Shown in pieces: positions 15,962-24,734 of a stretch of 64,000 nucleotides of DNA. The notes below the pieces were generated by a model. That model was given only the letters and a program-made list of their open reading frames with translations. It had not been told where the DNA came from and did not search any database. This DNA is from MKUN01 sp964481425 (lineage in GTDB: Bacteria > Bacteroidota > Bacteroidia > Chitinophagales > Chitinophagaceae). The stretch lies in NCBI GenBank assembly GCA_964481425.1, contig CAYZTM010000010.1, forward strand, positions 1-64,000, in the 5' to 3' direction. Positions within the stretch are counted from its first letter, which is position 1; the number at the start of each line of letters is the position of its first letter. Made by a program: the position numbers and the translations under genes.

Positions 15962-17389
15962 TTACTCTATGGTAAATTTCCCTTTGAATAACTTGCCATC
16001 GCTACAGGATATCTGGAAGATGTATTGTCCTCGTGCCAGCGCTTTCCGGTCTATTACCACATCTTTACCCAGTACCTTTTCATCATTTACAACGGTCCGT
16101 CCATTGATGTCGGTAATATTGAGTTGCACGGTCTGGTAGGCATATACTGCCGGTAATACTACAGATGATTTGTTGGTTACAGGGTTGGGATAGATGAAGT
16201 ATTGAGATGTGTTTTTCGGGGAGATGGGTATCCCCGTATTGCTCGATTCTGTATAGAACAGGTCTCCCGCAGGATCGCCCCACTTAGAGGAGTAGCCGGC
16301 GGCAAGGTAGGTATTGTTGCCCTGCACTGCTATGGCATTGGCATATGAGTGTGTACCGCCAAATACTTGTTCACTGATCTGTTGCCCCTCCTCGTCTGTA
16401 CATAAAATGTAAGCATTACCTGTCGGGTCATTTTTATGGTTCACACCGCTGAACATGAAGTTGCCATTGGGTAACTGTGCCACACTATGAAATTCAATGT
16501 TGTCATTTTCGGCACCAAATGTTTTTCGCCACAGTTCATGGCCATCTGCATCTGTTTTCACCACCAGTCCCAGCGTACCGCCGCCTTCGGTTGGCTGTGT
16601 ATATCCGGCAAGAAGGAAGTTATTGTCTATAGTCGGGATGATCTGGTAGAATCTGGTGTCTCCACCTGCTGCATAGGTACGTGTCCATAGCGTATCGCCG
16701 TTGTCTTGTATGCGCAGCAGCCACCCGTCTTTTTCACCATGGCCCCTGCTCATGGTATAGCCTACGCCGAGGAACCCTCCGGCGGGCGTGCGGGCTATCG
16801 AGTATCCATAGTCTTGCCTGTCGCCACCATAGCACCTTGTCCACAAGGTATCACCCATGCTATTCGTCCTGATGAACCAGCTATGTCTCAGGTCACTTGG
16901 GCTGGCGTTGCCGTAACTGGCTGTTATGCCTGCTATCACAAAACCGCCATCCGGCAGTTCTATGGTTCCTTCGGCTATATCGTCTTTTTCACCTCCGTAT
17001 ATTTTGAACCACTGCCGGTTCCCTTTCTCATCCAGTTTCATCAGGAATGCATCACAATCCTGCGCCCCGAAGTCTTCGGTATGTCCAGATACCAATATTC
17101 CCCCATCAGATGTTTGCATCACGTTGTTGCCCCCTTCCAGCTTATCGCCACCATACTGCAAGGTCCAGGTAGTGTCGCCGCTGCTGTTTATTTTCAGCAC
17201 TATGATGTCGCCGGCAGTATTTCCCATGCTTTGGGTAAGCCCGCTGATCACATATCCCCCGTCGCTTGTGGCTGCCGCCGAAAATGCGCCGTCATACCCC
17301 GTATGGCCCCAATGTTGTTCAATTTCTTTTTGAGCAGATGCGGATGTGGCGCACAGTAAAAGAAGGAGCGCCTGATAGGTACGTTTCAT
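15962..17389 (-). CDS. T9SS-sorted beta-propeller-like protein
   Basis: 475 aa with a signal peptide (ALLLLLCATSASAQ). There are six or seven repeats of about 50 aa with DGGYVISG / SGDTTWTLQYGG / TSDGGILVSGHT patterns, as in SBBP/delta-60-type propellers. A linker is followed by a T9SS type A sorting domain (FIYPNPVTNKSSVV ... GQYIFQI). It is predicted to be exported to the surface; ligand unknown. It is a single gene convergent with 15394. Confidence 0.82.
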   Translation of the reverse strand: MKRTYQALLLLLCATSASAQKEIEQHWGHTGYDGAFSAAATSDGGYVISGLTQSMGNTAGDIIVLKINSSGDTTWTLQYGGDKLEGGNNVMQTSDGGILVSGHTEDFGAQDCDAFLMKLDEKGNRQWFKIYGGEKDDIAEGTIELPDGGFVIAGITASYGNASPSDLRHSWFIRTNSMGDTLWTRCYGGDRQDYGYSIARTPAGGFLGVGYTMSRGHGEKDGWLLRIQDNGDTLWTRTYAAGGDTRFYQIIPTIDNNFLLAGYTQPTEGGGTLGLVVKTDADGHELWRKTFGAENDNIEFHSVAQLPNGNFMFSGVNHKNDPTGNAYILCTDEEGQQISEQVFGGTHSYANAIAVQGNNTYLAAGYSSKWGDPAGDLFYTESSNTGIPISPKNTSQYFIYPNPVTNKSSVVLPAVYAYQTVQLNITDINGRTVVNDEKVLGKDVVIDRKALARGQYIFQISCSDGKLFKGKFTIE

Positions 17390-17525
17390 TTGCGGAAGTT
17401 TTATGTGTTATAGATGTATTCCAAATAAAGTTATGTAAAAACGGCCATATTGTGAAAATTATTGTATAAAATGTAAAATATATTTCTGCTTTCCTGGATT
17501 CAGGCCGGTGGCCGGCATTTTATAC

Positions 17526-18623
17526 ATGGTTAATTTGATGAAGGAAATATTCGTTACTGCTTTACTCGGCTTGCTATGCTCCGGTCTTAGGGCGCAGGAT
17601 AATTACATTGTTTTTCACCCCGACACTGTTTACACCAGCAACATCATCCGTATCTACATTGATAGGGCGGGGAATATTTATCCCCCGGGGACTAATGTCG
17701 ATACTGCTAAATTTCCTTGCATCTGTAGGAAAGACCCTCATTATGCCAACCTCCGTTATTATTTCCGGGATTATGACACGATTACCGGCCACCGTGTCTG
17801 TGAACACTACAATGTTACCAACTTCGATAGCCTGCAAAGCCGACTACTGGCCACTTATGCCGATAGTGTCAATAAAAAACTGCAGGGCCGTAAGCTGGTG
17901 GTACTCATGCATGGCTTTAATGATTATGCCACACGCGGCTACGACAGTATAGAACGTAGTATTGAAAGGATAGAAGGCCTTCACCGGCAATTATATCTCG
18001 AGGTTTACTGGGACGGCCTCAAAGCCAGCTCCGAGCGATTTAAAGATGTTTCAAAAATATGGTTCCGGGCCAATAAGGTAGCGCCTTATATAGCCCTAAC
18101 GCTGCGTAAACTATTTGCCGGGGTAGACGATGCGGATATGTACATCATAGCGCATAGCCTGGGTGCTTGTGTTGCAGCAAGGCTTTTATTCAATACGCAT
18201 CATCGGCATTCTTTTGCCCTTAGGAAGCAGTGGCTTTCAGAACCCACACCCGCACAGTCCCGCATCACCCTGGCCCTTCTTGCACCCGCTATACCCGGCA
18301 GGCGCATTTTCAAGCACATCGGCGAAACGGTCCCGCCCGGCGGCTGTCATAGGTACAAGAAGCTCATCATTGGCTACAACAGGCACGACTACGCCACTAC
18401 AAAGCGGATGCGCTTCCCCTTGTCACGTATGTTTTACTCCACCGCCCTGGGCTGTAATCCCATTGCCGTTAAGAGGACGGGCAGGGTAGTGGGCGCCCGC
18501 TGCAGCCTTCATTTTGTGCCCTTCGATTTTTCCTCATGTGAAGATGCCGGTGAAACACACCATATGCACCAATACGCCCGCTGCGATAGTTTCGATAGCT
18601 TTATTACTGATATTTTCAATTGA
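17526..18623 (+). CDS. Secreted alpha/beta-hydrolase-like protein
   Basis: About 365 aa. ATGs at 17526 and 17538 both precede a signal peptide (KEIFVTALLGLLCSGLRAQ). The core has strand-turn HGF (VVLMHGFNDYATRG) as oxyanion region and a nucleophile elbow AHSLGA (GxSxG-like, Ser in IIAHSLGACVAAR), then later an LLAPAIPGR strand. The pattern fits the alpha/beta hydrolase fold of lipase/esterase type; the catalytic His may be the HHMHQYARC stretch near the end. The substrate is unknown. Divergent from the T9SS gene at 17389. Confidence 0.72.
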   Translation: MVNLMKEIFVTALLGLLCSGLRAQDNYIVFHPDTVYTSNIIRIYIDRAGNIYPPGTNVDTAKFPCICRKDPHYANLRYYFRDYDTITGHRVCEHYNVTNFDSLQSRLLATYADSVNKKLQGRKLVVLMHGFNDYATRGYDSIERSIERIEGLHRQLYLEVYWDGLKASSERFKDVSKIWFRANKVAPYIALTLRKLFAGVDDADMYIIAHSLGACVAARLLFNTHHRHSFALRKQWLSEPTPAQSRITLALLAPAIPGRRIFKHIGETVPPGGCHRYKKLIIGYNRHDYATTKRMRFPLSRMFYSTALGCNPIAVKRTGRVVGARCSLHFVPFDFSSCEDAGETHHMHQYARCDSFDSFITDIFN

Positions 18624-18635
18624 TCTGCTGGCCTC

Positions 18636-19871
18636 TTATTTCAGAAATACTTTTTTGGCGTCGGTATAATATATAGTAGGGTCTTCATCATTTCGTTTAT
18701 CAAAGCCCGGCATCAGTACGCCCTCCATTTGCTTATGTATATGCGCCACAATTTTGCTCATATGCTTTGTTGTGAATGCACTGAACGGTGGGTGCAATTG
18801 CCTGTGGCGCTTGTAGTCATAGAACATGTTTGTGTCTGGCGTTATTGTAAAGGTATAATAGTCGTAATAAGAGCGCCCGGTACTGGCCCTTTGCGGTACA
18901 TACAGTATCGCCGGATTTTGTATTACGGGGCAACCTGCCTTTTGCGGTTCCGGTATTAGCCAGGGGCTCATGGCCGGGCCTATGTTCATGTATCTCTTGA
19001 ATACATAACGCTGGTCGTGAAATACGATTTTGCTGTCGTACCACACGTCCTCATTTCGTTCTTCTGCAGGCAACCGGCGCTGCTTATTAAGGTCCACCAC
19101 ATCGTAGGCATGTTTGCTGTCCTTCTTCGATGCTACCGGGCCTAAGGAGCTGATCATTTTTTGTATCTCCTCTGTTGCTATCTGCGAGTAGCTGAGCGGC
19201 TCTTGTTTGGTAAGTATCCGCAATGCTATCCTTTTACCTATTTCGGTACCCAAAAAATTAGAGTACAGGTCCTCAGGTGTAAAAGCAGACGATTGCTCAC
19301 CGATGAAGTGGTAGGGGGCATGGTAGTGCCAGCTTGCTATCTCATGCCATACCAGCCTTTCAAAAGCGATCTTCTGTGCCATATTCACAATGTCTTCTTC
19401 ATCCAGTTCATCAATATCTCTGAACTGTAGTTGTAAATCGCCGGCTTCCCATGGTAGCACCACACTCTTGTCATCGGCCAGTATCTGGAACGACAGGTAA
19501 ACTGTCCAGTCTGCAGCTGCACGCATATGCGAAAAGTCAATGAAGCCGCCCCGGCAGGTGTACAAGGCGCCGTTCTTCTCCTTCCGCCTGTTCGGCACCC
19601 CATAGGATTGTTGCCCGAATTTATCGGGCCTGATGAACTTGGTTATGGGGAATATGGGAATGGGAAATTCATATAAATTATACCCAAATTGCGAAAAGGT
19701 CTTTCGCGTTTTTTTCTCTGGGTTGGTGAACTGTTTAGGATAGGCGCTCCTGATGTGAGCAATAAGGGCTTTCCGTTTTACAGGTGGCAGTTTATGATCT
19801 GCATAAGTCACTCCGGGTAACCATTGTACCATCAATAATAACCACAATATCACTCTACCACGGTACTTCAT
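18636..19871 (-). CDS. DUF4056-like exported protein
   Basis: 411 aa with a signal peptide (VILWLLLMVQWLPGVTYA). The core has YTCRGGFIDFSHMRAAADWTVYL and LVWHEIASWHYH, the His/Glu-rich patterns I associate with DUF4056; the conserved His and Glu could bind metal (inference). The C-terminal 150 aa are less familiar and contain YVFKRYMNIGPAMSPWLIP. The stop is 12 bp from the convergent hydrolase gene. Function unknown. Confidence 0.65.
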   Translation of the reverse strand: MKYRGRVILWLLLMVQWLPGVTYADHKLPPVKRKALIAHIRSAYPKQFTNPEKKTRKTFSQFGYNLYEFPIPIFPITKFIRPDKFGQQSYGVPNRRKEKNGALYTCRGGFIDFSHMRAAADWTVYLSFQILADDKSVVLPWEAGDLQLQFRDIDELDEEDIVNMAQKIAFERLVWHEIASWHYHAPYHFIGEQSSAFTPEDLYSNFLGTEIGKRIALRILTKQEPLSYSQIATEEIQKMISSLGPVASKKDSKHAYDVVDLNKQRRLPAEERNEDVWYDSKIVFHDQRYVFKRYMNIGPAMSPWLIPEPQKAGCPVIQNPAILYVPQRASTGRSYYDYYTFTITPDTNMFYDYKRHRQLHPPFSAFTTKHMSKIVAHIHKQMEGVLMPGFDKRNDEDPTIYYTDAKKVFLK

Positions 19872-20184
19872 TGTCTTCCTTTTTACACAAGAAAAAAAGA
19901 CAATTATGATGCCACCGGCATTTGCTTTTTTGACCTCGCTTACCGGTAATTAATTGTTTTGCTACCTCTTACATCATGTTTACATGTAAAGTTAAAAGCG
20001 GGTAGTATAAGCCTTGCGGTTGAGCATTGAGGTGCTGAGTTCGCAGCCTCATGTGTAGCTAATGATCTTTTTCATTATAAACCTCTATACTGATGAATAT
20101 CAGCTACTTTCCCTGATTTGCATCACCTGTATTACCGCTCCGTAAAGATATTTTTGTTAAAATTTATAACGTAAAAAAATCAAG
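19872..20184 (+). other. Intergenic region with promoter for the EGF-like lipoprotein
   Basis: 313 bp between divergent genes. A TATTTTTG box at 20149-20156 matches TAnnTTTG and lies 29 bp before the ATG at 20185. No other coding frame, repeat or RNA was recognised. Confidence 0.45.
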
Positions 20185-20610
20185 ATGAGACATACTTTAG
20201 CATTAACAATGCTGTTCACATTGACCATATTTTCATTCACTACTTATACTGCCTGTAACAAAGATTCCTGTGCCGATGTGACCTGCCAGCATGGGGGTAC
20301 ATGTAAAGACGGTAACTGTACCTGTGCATCAGGCTATACCGGTACGCATTGCGAAACCCAAACGTGTGTAGTAAACAGCACCGCGAAGGTCCAGTTCAGC
20401 AACAGGTCTGCAAACAGTACTTACAGTGTAGTATGGGATGGCTCGGTGATCACAACACTGGCGGCAGGTGTTACAAGCGACCTGTTCACCGTTGCTGCAG
20501 GAGATCATACCCTGGAGTTCAAATATTCTAATTCCAACAATGACGCCTGCTCCGTAAGTACACCCAATATCGCGCAATGCTCGTCAACGGTTTATTGGTG
20601 CAGTAACTAG
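20185..20610 (+). CDS. Lipoprotein with one EGF-like domain
   Basis: 141 aa. A signal peptide ends in a lipobox-like YTAC. Residues about 28-57 form a clear EGF-like module with six Cys (CADVTCQHGGTC, CTCASGYTGTHC), including the GGTC and GYTGxxC hallmarks. The C-terminal domain of about 80 aa has four Cys and looks beta-rich (VWDGSVITTLAAGVTSDLFTVAAG). EGF modules in a short bacterial lipoprotein are uncommon. The role is probably surface binding (inference). The stop is 6 bp from the convergent methyltransferase gene. Confidence 0.75.
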   Translation: MRHTLALTMLFTLTIFSFTTYTACNKDSCADVTCQHGGTCKDGNCTCASGYTGTHCETQTCVVNSTAKVQFSNRSANSTYSVVWDGSVITTLAAGVTSDLFTVAAGDHTLEFKYSNSNNDACSVSTPNIAQCSSTVYWCSN

Positions 20611-20616
20611 CAAGAG

Positions 20617-21471
20617 TTACACCGCCTCAAGCATCCACGTAGTATGCTTTTTGCCGGCTTGTTGCATCTTCGCAACCATTTCGGGGCTCAATAGCTTCAT
20701 GAGTTCTTCCATGCCGCTTACATTACTGTAGTCAGGCTCGGCCTCTTTCACTACGCGGAAGCCCATCTCGTTGAAAAAGGCCTCTGCCTCTTCCATGCTC
20801 CCGAATTTGTTCTCCTCTATATTGTGCTGCTCGAAGAATTGCTTTTCGCGTTCGCCCTGGTACATGGTATCTACCATTTCCGGCGATTTGATGTAAATAT
20901 CTGCCGTTATCCAGCAGCCGCCCTTTTGGCTCAATGCGGCATGTATATTGCGGCATAGCTGTTGTTTCTCTTCCCTGTTCAGGTACATCAGCAGGCCCTC
21001 GTTCACTATGGCAAGCGGCCCTTCGGGGAAACGCTCAACGATAGCTTTGAAGGCTCCGCTATCCACTGCATTCAGGGGTTCCAGCTCCAGTGTGCCCTTC
21101 AGCTCCTTGCCTGCCGATAGTTGTTGCAGCATACTTTGTTTCACCGCTACCACATCGGGCAGGTCGGTGTCTATATAGTGCACGGTTTGCTTCGTGGCCA
21201 TATCCAGCCCGCGAAAGGAGTAGCCCGACGATAGCTCCAGCACATTGCTGATGCCCGTAGGGCCCAATAACTGGTCTATACTCTGGTAACGGCTCTCGAA
21301 ATGGCAAACCCTGACCCAGAAGCGTATATCGCGCGATCGGGTGTCGAAACTGCCCTGCACGGCTTCGGGTATCAGCGCTGCTGCCTCACGTGCATAGGGT
21401 ATGCCCGTAATGCCCTTCATCAGCAACAGCGATTGAGCTGATGGGCTGATGCTGCTATAGTCTTTATTCAT
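20617..21471 (-). CDS. Leucine carboxyl methyltransferase-family SAM methyltransferase
   Basis: 284 aa from ATG 21471 (MNKDYSSISPSAQSLLLMKG). The layout fits the LCMT/polyketide-methyltransferase family: FWVRVCHFESRYQSID, then SAM site NVLELSSGYSFRGLDM, YIDTDLPDVVAVK, and IVNEGLLMYLNREEK. These enzymes in bacteria often methylate carboxyls of small molecules; the substrate here is not apparent. It is monocistronic. Confidence 0.82.
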   Translation of the reverse strand: MNKDYSSISPSAQSLLLMKGITGIPYAREAAALIPEAVQGSFDTRSRDIRFWVRVCHFESRYQSIDQLLGPTGISNVLELSSGYSFRGLDMATKQTVHYIDTDLPDVVAVKQSMLQQLSAGKELKGTLELEPLNAVDSGAFKAIVERFPEGPLAIVNEGLLMYLNREEKQQLCRNIHAALSQKGGCWITADIYIKSPEMVDTMYQGEREKQFFEQHNIEENKFGSMEEAEAFFNEMGFRVVKEAEPDYSNVSGMEELMKLLSPEMVAKMQQAGKKHTTWMLEAV

Positions 21472-21563
21472 GATTTTGGTGTTTATACTGCAAAGTACTG
21501 TAAAGATGCGTTGCAACAGTACACCGGGGGGCCTTAAATGAAGGTGAATGAGCGTAAAAGTCT

Positions 21564-22010
21564 TTACGCGACCTTCCTTACTTTAACCGCTGAAAGTCCT
21601 TTGGGGCCGCGCTCGCTTTCGAAGATCACCTTGTCGCCTTGTTTGATCTCTTCTTCCACATTGTTGATGTGAACGAACAGGCTGTTGCCGTTCTTGTCGT
21701 CTATAAAGCCGTAGCCTTTTTCGGTATTGAAGAATTTTACGATGCCTTTTTGTTCTGTACCGGCATCTACGCCGCCTTCGCGCCAGGCTGCATCCAGCTG
21801 TATCTCTTCGGCACTTATTTCTTTTGCCTTTTTAGGATCGGGTGGGGTATCACTCAGGTTACCATTCTCGTCCAGGTACACCATCATGTCGTCCAGGCTT
21901 TTGCCCTTGTCATTGTTCTCTTTTCGCGCACGCTTCTTCTCTTCTTTCTCTTGTTTGCGCCTTTGTTTCTTTTTTTCCTTTTCTTTTTTAGCCATCGTTT
22001 CCTGACCCAT
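21564..22010 (-). CDS. Cold-shock-domain protein with long basic/acidic N-terminal extension
   Basis: 148 aa. The last 65 aa form a cold-shock domain (GIVKFFNTEKGYGFIDD with RNP1 KGYGFI, then LFVHINN for RNP2, ending KGLSAVKVRKV). The first 35 residues are almost only Lys/Glu/Arg/Gln and a linker of about 45 aa follows. CspA-type proteins are about 70 aa, so this is twice the usual length. A nucleic-acid chaperone role follows from the domain. Alternative start at 21995 (MAKKEK). The DEAD-box helicase genes often near such proteins are not in the window. Confidence 0.85.
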   Translation of the reverse strand: MGQETMAKKEKEKKKQRRKQEKEEKKRARKENNDKGKSLDDMMVYLDENGNLSDTPPDPKKAKEISAEEIQLDAAWREGGVDAGTEQKGIVKFFNTEKGYGFIDDKNGNSLFVHINNVEEEIKQGDKVIFESERGPKGLSAVKVRKVA

Positions 22011-22207
22011 ACGCTACTTAAAAATTTTTGGTGAGATGCAAAGTTACGATTTATTCGGCAGGTAATAGGTCAAAAGATATGCACATGTTCCTAAGCCTTG
22101 CCCGTCACGGCTTTACGGATATATATCCACACCCGGTGTTGAGGCAAAAGCTATGTGTTTGTGCTGTTGCCTTATAACCTATATTTACACAGCTAAACCA
22201 TCATACT

Positions 22208-22687
22208 ATGCGCACCGGGTACTTATCGGCCATACTGCTTTGCTGCACCCTCCTTGCCTGCCACAAGAGCAATACCGACGACAGCAGCGGGGCAACCATT
22301 ACCATTGGCGGCATCAATATGCGCGATGTGAATGCCAATAATATGGGGCAGCTCGGCAGTCCCGATGTGCGCACCAGCCTCAATGGTAAGTCGGTGGTGG
22401 CTTACCCCAACCCCTGTGCTGATGTTTTGCTGCTGGACCTCACTTTGCCCGACTCGGTAGATGTGCTCATCTTCATAAAGGCGGCTAAGTATGCCGGGGC
22501 CTCGGCAGAGGATGTGGCCAACTCCGACCTCTTCGGTAAGCCTGAGGTGTACAGCACCGAGCATATGCAGCCCGCAGGCACCAGCTCTTTGCAGCTCAAC
22601 ACGGCAAGCTATGCCAAAGGCTTTTACAGGCTCTACCTCGTTACAGGCAACGATACTTTGTGGGATAACATACAAGTGAAGCATTAA
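22208..22687 (+). CDS. Lipoprotein with T9SS-sorting-domain-like fold
   Basis: 159 aa with a lipobox (TLLACHKS). After a linker the remainder reads VVAYPNPCADVLLLDLTLPDSVDVLIFI ... KGFYRLYLVTGNDTLWDNI, the layout of a type A sorting domain (YPNP start, GxYxL strand near the end). As a lipoprotein with no cargo domain, its C-terminal domain may be structural and not a T9SS signal. It converges on the M56 gene with a 9-bp gap. Confidence 0.68.
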   Translation: MRTGYLSAILLCCTLLACHKSNTDDSSGATITIGGINMRDVNANNMGQLGSPDVRTSLNGKSVVAYPNPCADVLLLDLTLPDSVDVLIFIKAAKYAGASAEDVANSDLFGKPEVYSTEHMQPAGTSSLQLNTASYAKGFYRLYLVTGNDTLWDNIQVKH

Positions 22688-22696
22688 GGGGCAAAC

Positions 22697-24028
22697 CTAA
22701 CAGCCAGGCTTTGAGCTCTTCTGCACGCAGGGCGAGGAAAAGCTGGCAGGCATCAGGTTTTGCATCAGGCTGGCATCGGGGTGCATCCGGAGGCGTTCGC
22801 TGAGGGAGAATACCTGCACACGCAGTTCATCACTTAGCAGGCCATCCAGGTACTTTGCTGCTACCTTGCTGCTCTGTTCCTTACCATTGATGAAGAGCTT
22901 ATCCTGTACCTTCTGTACCGTGAAGCCCTTTACCTCGTCCACCATACCATCCTTCATGAGCTGCTGTACCAGCCGGGTCTCCTCATCGGCGCCGTTTTGC
23001 GCTGCTGCTTTGTTTGCAGTGGCGGGTTTGCTATCGCCGGGATGCGCCATGGTGGGGGAAACCCATGCTGTTGCCAGGCTGATGCCTGCAATGATGAGGA
23101 TGGCTGCTGCCGTTCTGCTGTAGCTGAATGGATTCTTTTTCATTTCCATAATACGTTTTATACGGTTGAATAATTGATGTTTATTGCCCGAGGCGGCAAT
23201 GGCGAATGCCGGTCCGCGGTTGCTGGCCACGGCAGCCAGGGCCTGCGCATATACTATAGGGGTGCTGCTATGCTGTAGCACTATATCGTCGCAGCAATGC
23301 TCACGCTCGCGGCGAACGACAGCAGATATCATCCATACAAAAGGGTTGAAGAAGAGCAATGTCTCCGCTGCAGTTTGCAATATATTGACGAGGTAATCCT
23401 GTCTTTTGATATGAGCCAGCTCGTGCAGCAAGATGGTCTCCAACTGTCCTATACTTAGGCGGGCAATGGCGGCTACGGGCAGCAATATTACCGGTTTAAG
23501 GAAGCCGATGACCATTGGCACCTGCGCCCGCAGGGAGAGTAATAGCTGCACTTTCTTATGTATACCCAGCTTCTGCCTCAGTGTGTCCACCAGGTCATCA
23601 GGTACCCCATCTACCTTTATATGTCCTTTGCGCCTGAGGCTTAACAGTTGCTGCATGCCGGTAAGCAGGCGTAGCAGCATGAAGGAGAGGCCAAGCAGGT
23701 AGGCCAGGGCCAGCCAGGGATATATCGACCGGACCGCGTCCGGCATACCCTTATAAGCTTTTGCATACCCGGGCAGCATTTGCTCCGGAAAAAGGATGGT
23801 AAAATGGCCCGCGCCTATTGTGCTTTGCAGGGCTGCGAACGAACGCCACCAGGTAGCGACGAACCATATCAACAGCACACTCATAGTAGCGAGCGACAAA
23901 TTATAGCGCAGCCGGGCAGGCATGGAAGGCTGTAGCTTGAACAACAAGCTGAGTGCGGCATAGCTTAAGAGCCCCTGCGCCAGCGAGCAAAGCAGCGCCC
24001 ATGCTATTGATTGTATCCATGCTTCCAT
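22697..24028 (-). CDS. M56 family (BlaR1/MecR1-like) membrane metallopeptidase
   Basis: 443 aa. The N-terminal half has membrane helices (about 7-30, 45-62, 103-128); the zinc motif HELAH lies at 202-206 with EREHCCDD at 241-248 as third-ligand region; a last helix is at about 305-325. The C-terminal tail of 110 aa does not look like a penicillin-binding sensor domain. Such proteases normally cleave a BlaI repressor. No blaI gene is adjacent, but two operator-like dyads lie directly upstream (24044-24083). Confidence 0.88.
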   Translation of the reverse strand: MEAWIQSIAWALLCSLAQGLLSYAALSLLFKLQPSMPARLRYNLSLATMSVLLIWFVATWWRSFAALQSTIGAGHFTILFPEQMLPGYAKAYKGMPDAVRSIYPWLALAYLLGLSFMLLRLLTGMQQLLSLRRKGHIKVDGVPDDLVDTLRQKLGIHKKVQLLLSLRAQVPMVIGFLKPVILLPVAAIARLSIGQLETILLHELAHIKRQDYLVNILQTAAETLLFFNPFVWMISAVVRREREHCCDDIVLQHSSTPIVYAQALAAVASNRGPAFAIAASGNKHQLFNRIKRIMEMKKNPFSYSRTAAAILIIAGISLATAWVSPTMAHPGDSKPATANKAAAQNGADEETRLVQQLMKDGMVDEVKGFTVQKVQDKLFINGKEQSSKVAAKYLDGLLSDELRVQVFSLSERLRMHPDASLMQNLMPASFSSPCVQKSSKPGC

Positions 24029-24043
24029 ATGCGCTTATTTATC

Positions 24044-24083
24044 TACGAACATCTTCGTAAACAAATGTACGATACTTTTCGTA
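24044..24083. promoter_or_regulatory. Tandem BlaI/MecI-like operator dyads TACGA-N6-TCGTA
   Basis: Two exact copies of TACGA-N6-TCGTA at 24044-24059 and 24068-24083, centres 24 bp apart, 16-55 bp upstream of the M56 start. The arrangement of paired short dyads in front of an M56 gene is typical for BlaI-family repressors; the repressor itself is not in the window. Confidence 0.65.
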
Positions 24084-24139
24084 AACGCCAAACTTTCTAA
24101 AGCTTTTAGGAAAGTTTTAAGAAATATCTGTATCGTAAG

Positions 24140-24661
24140 TTAAACATTACCGATCATTAAGATCTTCTTCTTCTTTTTCTTGTTTGCTTTCTGCCGGTTC
24201 TCATCCCCGTATTGCTGGTAGAATTCCTTTCCTTTGCCCTTGTAATATTTACTAAGCTTGCTGTTGATGTAGTCTGTCATGGTCATGGGACGGAAGGTCA
24301 GGAATTTGTTTTGCTTATCCAGCGAGAAGCTCATGGCGTGGGTAGAGCTGTCGAAGCTGACCAGGAAGAAGCGCACTGCGGTCTCCATATCACCTCCGCC
24401 CTCACTGGTATCAACCCCTTCGTATTTCCATGAGTGCATCCTGCCATAAGGCTGCTCCCATTTTTTATTTTTAAGCGCGTCCAAACGCTTTTGTTTATAG
24501 GCTACCCCATCCTCATCCGAGAACATATAGATGATACTATCCCCATTCCCGTTATTATAATAATGCTCGTACTGTGCCATAACCTGCTCGTAATCGCTGC
24601 GTGACTGGCCGAAGGCGGTGGCGGATGATAGCAGGGCCAGGGCCCATAATAGATGTTTCAT
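24140..24661 (-). CDS. Secreted protein of unknown function, basic C-terminus
   Basis: 173 aa with a signal peptide (LLWALALLSSATAFG). The body (DYEQVMAQYEHYYNNGNGDSIIYMFSDE ... FFLVSFDSSTHAMSF) has the helix-strand feel of an NTF2/DUF3887-type domain, but this is weak. The C-terminus carries a Lys run (KANKKKKKKILMIGNV), unusual for an exported protein. It lies upstream of the M56 gene on the same strand with the operator dyads in between. Confidence 0.65.
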   Translation of the reverse strand: MKHLLWALALLSSATAFGQSRSDYEQVMAQYEHYYNNGNGDSIIYMFSDEDGVAYKQKRLDALKNKKWEQPYGRMHSWKYEGVDTSEGGGDMETAVRFFLVSFDSSTHAMSFSLDKQNKFLTFRPMTMTDYINSKLSKYYKGKGKEFYQQYGDENRQKANKKKKKKILMIGNV

Positions 24662-24734
24662 ACGTTTTTTTTTCTTAAATATACAAAATAAGGTAACTAA
24701 GGCCGCGATTTCCTTGTATGGTTATACATCTCCA

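Noticed and set aside
24091..24116. Terminator between the gene at 24140 and the M56 operator
   Set aside because: An imperfect inverted repeat AACTTTC/GAAAGTT with a bulge exists, but the T tract on the minus strand is weak, so I leave it uncalled.
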